Assembly (NCBI GenBank): GCA_019914945.1
Contig: CM034099.1
Location: forward strand, 20,052,704-20,116,703
Direction: 5' to 3'
Length of the DNA stretch: 64,000 bases
Source of the DNA: Typha latifolia
Taxonomy: Eukaryota > Streptophyta > Magnoliopsida > Poales > Typhaceae
Numbering within the stretch: position 1 is the stretch's first letter; every line of letters begins with the position of its first letter. Both the position numbers and the translations under genes were made by a program. Shown piece by piece: positions 59,577-64,000 of the stretch. The notes below the pieces were generated by a model. That model saw only the letters and a program-made list of their open reading frames with translations, was not told where the DNA came from and did no database searches.

Positions 59577-62500
59577 ATGGCGTCGGTGCAGCTCTCGGGA
59601 ACTGGACTTGATGCGGCGACTGCAGCAAGGAGGGGACTTGCATTTGTCGACGGGCTTCGCCTCTCTCCATCGGCCTTGAAGGTTCCTTCCACGGGAGCTT
59701 GTGGGTTTTCTCTTCACAGGAGGTGCTTTCGCGGATTGGTTGTTAAGGCTGCCACCGTTATCGCACCGAAGGTAAGTGGGTCCTGGATGTGTTTGTATTC
59801 TTCATCTTTGTTGCAATATTTACTTGCAAAGTTTGCTTTTTAGGCTTACTTATGAACTGGAACTAGATGTAGTGAGGTGGAAATTATATAACTAATAGAG
59901 GTTTAGCCAAATTTCTGACCACATAACTGTATCTTAGCACCTGAATTTGACTATAGAAGTCAACTAATACAGCAGTTTGGTCTTTTGTTGAGATCATCAG
60001 GTTTGATATAATGGTACTTTATATGACGTTTTTGTTGTGTTGAATTGCTGCTGTGGCTGTTGATTCTTCGGAGTTGACTTATGATCGCACTTTGTTAAAT
60101 AACTGTTAGCCGGTGTAAACTCTGAGGTATTCAGTAGTCTGCCATTATTCCATTACCCCGTTGGTGGACGAGTATGCCTCATGTCCAGGTTTATGGGGCA
60201 ACTGATTATGCAGATAAGAACTGAAATCACTTTACTTCCATATGTGCATTGAACTTTGCATCTTTAATTTAATTGTCAAGTGCTGTGCACCATTTTTTCT
60301 TATCTAATAACTACGTAGAGTAAAATTGTATGTCAACTGTTTTTCTTCTCTCTTTTTTTCCTATGAATTTTATGCTAGGATTCACCAGTTGATTAAGACC
60401 TAATGTCATATCACTTATTGTGTCTCATCAGCACCACTAAATAACATCAACTCGGGAAGACTATAATAGGAAATTTCCCATATCATTGATTTTCCCTCAC
60501 ATTTATTGGAAAGGAATTGAGGTTATCATTCTTTCTGCTAGCTATTTGGCATCCCAAATTGTAACAGTATTTTCATTGTATCTTGTTTGGATAACCACGA
60601 GTGCATTGGTCAGACAGCTCTAACATAATAGTAACTGTGTACATCACTTGTTGTTCACTGCAGCTTCCGGCATAATTGGCAAATCTGAGTAAACTTTAAT
60701 CAGTATTGTGGCAGCATATTTCCTTTGCTTCACCATTTGCAGTCACATTGACTGGTACTTTTTCATAATTTCACAGTATACTTCCATCAAACCCTTGGGT
60801 GACAGAGTACTTGTGAAGATTAAGTCTTCTGAGGAAAAAACTACTGGTGGGATATTTCTTCCATCAACAGCTCAATCGAAACCTCAAGGAGGCGAGGTAG
60901 TCGCTATTGGAGAAGGAAGAACCATAGGCAAGAACAAAGTAGAAATTGGTGTTCAGGTATATTCTTTTTTAATAATGGTCTCTAGTGTTTTACAATCTTT
61001 TAAAGGACGTCACATGAACAAAATAATAGCTAAATGAGTAAGCCAAGGAGCTTTTAATACTAAAGTGTTATCCTGTGAAGAATTTGGAGTTTAGAGTATA
61101 ATAACATAATTGTAGATGTGTTGCGCATTTAGCTTTTGGGATTCTCAAGTACTTGTTTATTGCCATTATCCATCTAGATATTACCTCGGCTGAAGATTAT
61201 TGCGACACAGGCAAAGGCTTCTTGTTAGATACCCTGCAACAAGTAGCTGCTAATTTATTAGTTGCTGCTTCAAATGATCAAGTTCTATAAAGTGATTCAT
61301 GGGTAACCACTAGATATGTGGCTGAACATATACTATGGATGCAGACTGGAACCCAAATTGTCTATTCGAAGTACTCAGGCACAGAGTTGGAATTTGGAGG
61401 ATCCAACCATCTCATTTTGAAAGAGGATGACATTGTGGGTATTCTTGAAACCGATGATGTAAAAGACCTCAAGCCCCTTAATGATCGTGTTCTGCTTAAG
61501 GTTTGTGCCTAATAAGTTCTTGCTAGATGACTTTCATCTACTTGATGTCTTCTCTTGTTATAATATGTTAATTGTGTAACTTAACATGAGATTTTCTAGT
61601 AATAGATGCATTTAGTCATCTTATAATGCTCATGACATTTCAAATAGCCTTTTACAAATTCTCTCTTGTTTTCCTTGTATATCAGATTGCAGAAGCTGAA
61701 GAAAAAACTGCTGGTGGTTTGCTACTGACAGAGGCAACCAAGGAGAAACCTTCCTTTGGGACAGTGAGTATCTTAGCTTTTGTGAATTTGTTTGTATGTT
61801 TGTCATCAACTTGTAGGCTGAGAAGGAGAAACTTTTGGTATTGTTGTTCCTTTTGGCATTTCTAAAAGCCGCTAAGGTAAATGACTACATCCACCAAATT
61901 ATTAAAATATCTTTAAAAATATTCTAATATAGACTTGACATACTAACCAAACCATTTTTAAACCATATTTCACCTTAGCGCACTCCACCAAATTAAAAGC
62001 GTGTTCTTTAATCTAATCACTGTACCGTACTAAAGGGTAATTTAAGTATTTCAGAAATTATCTTTGGTATTCTAATAGGATATTCCTTGGTGGTCCATGT
62101 ACGTTTGTTTGAAAATTAATTGGGTTAAGTTTTATGAAAATTTTAGAAAAAAAAAAGCATCTTATGTTACAAAATCCTCAAAGACGGACGGAGTGTTATA
62201 AAATGATTCATTTTTAAGTTTTTTGACAGTTGGATGATAGGTTATGAAAATGTGCCAATTCTTCCATGTTGTACAGCATCGTTAAATTTGACTTTTGCTT
62301 TTGTCAAACCCAAATTGTTATGCAAAGTCTTGGTTGGCAATCCACCACCGATAGCTGCTATCATCACAAAAGGCCAGTGGCCCAGCAAGCATTTTCAAGA
62401 TATTCCTATTGAACTTTTAGTATAAATGCCGATTTAGCTAGATCTCAATAACACTCGCTCCCTTTTCTGGTTGCGAATGTCTTAAACAGGTGATAGCCAT

Positions 62501-62663
62501 TGGCCCTGGCCCTTTGGATGAGCAAGGCAGCCGGAAGCCATTGCCGGTCACCCCAGGCAACACCGTGCTGCACTCCAAGTATGCCGGCAATGAGTTCAAG
62601 AGCAGCGATGGCACCGATTATATTGTTCTAAGGGCATCTGATATAATGGCCATCCTCTCTTAG
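59577..62663 (+). CDS. CPN20: Chloroplast 20-kDa co-chaperonin (Cpn20/Cpn21)
   Basis: Five exons: 59577-59771, 60777-60956, 61345-61500, 61686-61763, 62490-62663; 260 residues. Residues 1 to about 57 are a Ser/Arg/Ala-rich plastid transit peptide ending before [11 protein letters not shown]. Two GroES domains lie in tandem: the first from [20 protein letters not shown] with [20 protein letters not shown], the second from [20 protein letters not shown] with [20 protein letters not shown]. Each has its mobile loop ([16 protein letters not shown]), the contact site for the Cpn60 ring. The double-domain form is specific to plastids. Known role: lid of the chloroplast Cpn60 chaperonin, assisting folding of Rubisco large subunit and others; also linked to iron superoxide dismutase activation. 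Length is about 7 residues above the common 253, within transit-peptide variation. The first-exon ATG is chosen because MASVQL fits a transit start. Confidence 0.95.
61870..61980. repeat. Small AT-rich foldback in Cpn20 intron 4
   Basis: CGCTAAGGT at 61870-61878 is the exact reverse complement of ACCTTAGCG at 61972-61980, around 93 AT-rich bases. It could be a tiny MITE remnant, but no target duplication was found. Confidence 0.35.
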
Positions 62664-63294
62664 GCTCATCTTTGTCTCAATTATAGTACAAAATATTTGA
62701 CAAAAGGTCAACAATGTTGCCCAAGTGTTAAATCATTTGGTGCAATGACACTGGTTGTTCTCATTCCTGTTCATTATTTAACTTTTATATGATGAGCAAA
62801 GAAGACGGTTTGGCTTTTGTAGTCATCACTGCTGTGTGGCTTGTCATATTCTATGGAACGCAAAACTTATGAGAGGTCTATTGCACGCCTTTATCACCCA
62901 ATTTGTCTATTACTAAAGAAGAACCAAGAGAAATTTTACAACAAAAAATAGTGAAAATTTATCTCTTGCTTGTGCTGCTCTCATTGCCATTGTCTATAGC
63001 GGTAGCAGGCACACCAGTCATTACCGGTCATAGTATCTTATTATATAAATAAATCCATAAAAAAGAGAGTTATAGATGAACATTTTATACAACTGTGAAA
63101 CGGAGAAACATAACACCAAAAGTTGAATTATGCACTTGGATTATGACTTATGATTCAACTCCACATTTAGACCATTTGATATGTCATGTAAATCACTCTA
63201 AGCTCAAACTCCACGTTCTGCTCGTGGATTTCATTTTTTTTTTTTTCAAATTTCCTTGCAATAAATTCAACTCTAATAACATTTCAATCTCTCA

Positions 63295-63334
63295 AAAAAT
63301 AAAAATAAAAATAAAAATAAAAATAAAAATAAAA
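63295..63334. repeat. (AAAAT)n microsatellite
   Basis: At least six AAAAT/AAATA pentamer units in a row. Confidence 0.85.
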
Positions 63335-63612
63335 TTCAAACTCTGCAGCTAACAATACAGTAAATAAATGTCATTAGTAATGACAGCTGCAAATCGCCCA
63401 AACGTGGTTTAGGCCCTCCCTCTCTTGTCGTTCGTTCGTATCGCCATTTGCCACTCTCCGCTGTTGGAAACCAAACAGCGGATCCTTTACCTAGTTTTTC
63501 TTGAACGGATCTCCCAAATCTGGTTAGCCTTCGCCCTCTCTTCTCGTTCGTATCGCCACTCTTTAAAGCTTCTTTTCTCCCCCAACCCACCCCTCCCTCT
63601 CTTCTCCTCTTC

Positions 63613-63620
63613 TATATATT
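63613..63620 (+). promoter_or_regulatory. Candidate TATA box of KAS I
   Basis: TATATATT within tcttctatatattctcctcg, 60-70 bases upstream of the ATG at 63681. Confidence 0.5.
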
Positions 63621-63680
63621 CTCCTCGTCCATCCCCTTCCCGATTGCCTCCATTCTCCCGTGCTCTTTAGGGTTATCACC

Positions 63681-64000
63681 ATGGAAACCCTCCGCATCTC
63701 TCCAATGGACGGCCTCCGCCTTGCGCCGCCGAGCCGCCGTGTCCTCCGTCGTACGGGGAGGCGGAACGCCGTCGTACGCGCGGCCGTGGCGGCGACGCCA
63801 CCTCGGAGGGAGACGGATCCGAAGAAGCGAGTGGTCATCACCGGGATGGGCTTGGTCTCGGTGTTCGGGAACGACGTGGACGTGTACTACGATAAGCTCC
63901 TCGAAGGGGAGAGCGGGATCGGGCTCATTGACCGGTTCGATGCGTCGAAGTTCCCGACGAGGTTCGCCGGGCAAATCAGGGGGTTCTCGTCGGAGGGGTA
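63681..64000 (+). CDS. KAS1: Chloroplast 3-oxoacyl-[ACP] synthase I (KAS I), 5' part only
   Basis: Open from ATG at 63681 to the window edge, about 106 residues seen of roughly 470. An Arg-rich, Ser-poor plastid transit peptide (about 1-45: METLRISPMDGLRLAPPSRR onward) is followed by DPKKRVVITGMGLVSVFGND, the start of the beta-ketoacyl synthase fold. YYDKLLEGESGIGLIDRFDA and FPTRFAGQIRGFSSEG then match KAS I closely; VSVFGND with FDASKFPTRFAGQI separates it from KAS II. Known role: elongation of acyl-ACP from C4 to C16 in plastid fatty acid synthesis. The catalytic Cys and His residues lie beyond the edge, so integrity cannot be judged here. GC-rich first exon. Confidence 0.92.
   Translation, partial: METLRISPMDGLRLAPPSRRVLRRTGRRNAVVRAAVAATPPRRETDPKKRVVITGMGLVSVFGNDVDVYYDKLLEGESGIGLIDRFDASKFPTRFAGQIRGFSSEG

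Larger units (their letters stand above)
62664..63680. other. Cpn20 3' flank and KAS I promoter
   Basis: Contains a poly-T run (63234-63246) and an (AAAAT)n microsatellite (about 63295-63334). A TATA-like TATATATT lies at 63613-63620 in a CT-rich leader, about 65 bases before the KAS I start. Confidence 0.6.

Noticed and set aside
1..64000. CRISPR arrays, operons, bacterial insertion sequences, rRNA or tRNA genes
   Set aside because: None seen; the window is intron-rich plant nuclear DNA.

Overview
The window is nuclear DNA of a flowering plant. Genes have many GT-AG introns, products are plant-specific (TIFY/JAZ, FAR1-related, EXO70, plant GATA, AP2/ERF, chloroplast Cpn20 and KAS I), and intergenic DNA is AT-rich with many microsatellites. 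The GC-rich intronless EXO70 and ERF genes and the GC-rich 5' ends of several others suggest a monocot, probably not a grass. That placement is inference; no species marker is present. Exon boundaries below were placed by hand from splice sites and reading-frame continuity, without transcript data.

Layout, left to right. At 384-787 are two possible last exons of an unidentified gene entering from the left. LSM1 (mRNA decapping/decay) is at 2847-5466 (+), and a lung-seven-transmembrane (GOST/TMEM87-like) Golgi membrane protein at 6932-10398 (+). On the minus strand lie an intronless EXO70 exocyst gene (13538-15418) and a PP1 catalytic subunit (16629-19177). A broken pollen-receptor-like-kinase pseudogene follows at about 20500-22420 (-) and contains a perfect 56-bp hairpin. 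Next come a membrane-anchored GH28 polygalacturonase-like gene (24382-29317, +) and a small DUF985 cupin gene (30501-32045, +). After a gene-free AT-rich stretch of about 6.9 kb, a JAZ repressor gene (38978-40216, +) sits below two G-boxes. A decayed hAT-like element with a GC-rich insert is at about 43446-44515. The SNM1 cross-link repair nuclease (44859-51319, +) follows, then a DREB-type ERF gene (52151-52750, -), a GATA zinc finger fused to a FAR1/MULE-transposase-derived protein (54226-57918, +), chloroplast Cpn20 (59577-62663, +), and the first 320 coding bases of KAS I (63681 to the right edge, +).

This is an ordinary euchromatic plant gene island. The genes do not form a pathway or cluster. 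Cpn20 and KAS I are both plastid proteins and JAZ and ERF are both regulators, but nothing in the sequence ties neighbours together. The most notable objects are the GATA-FAR1 fusion, the inverted duplication inside the receptor-kinase pseudogene, and the hAT-like element carrying a tandemly repeated GC-rich segment.
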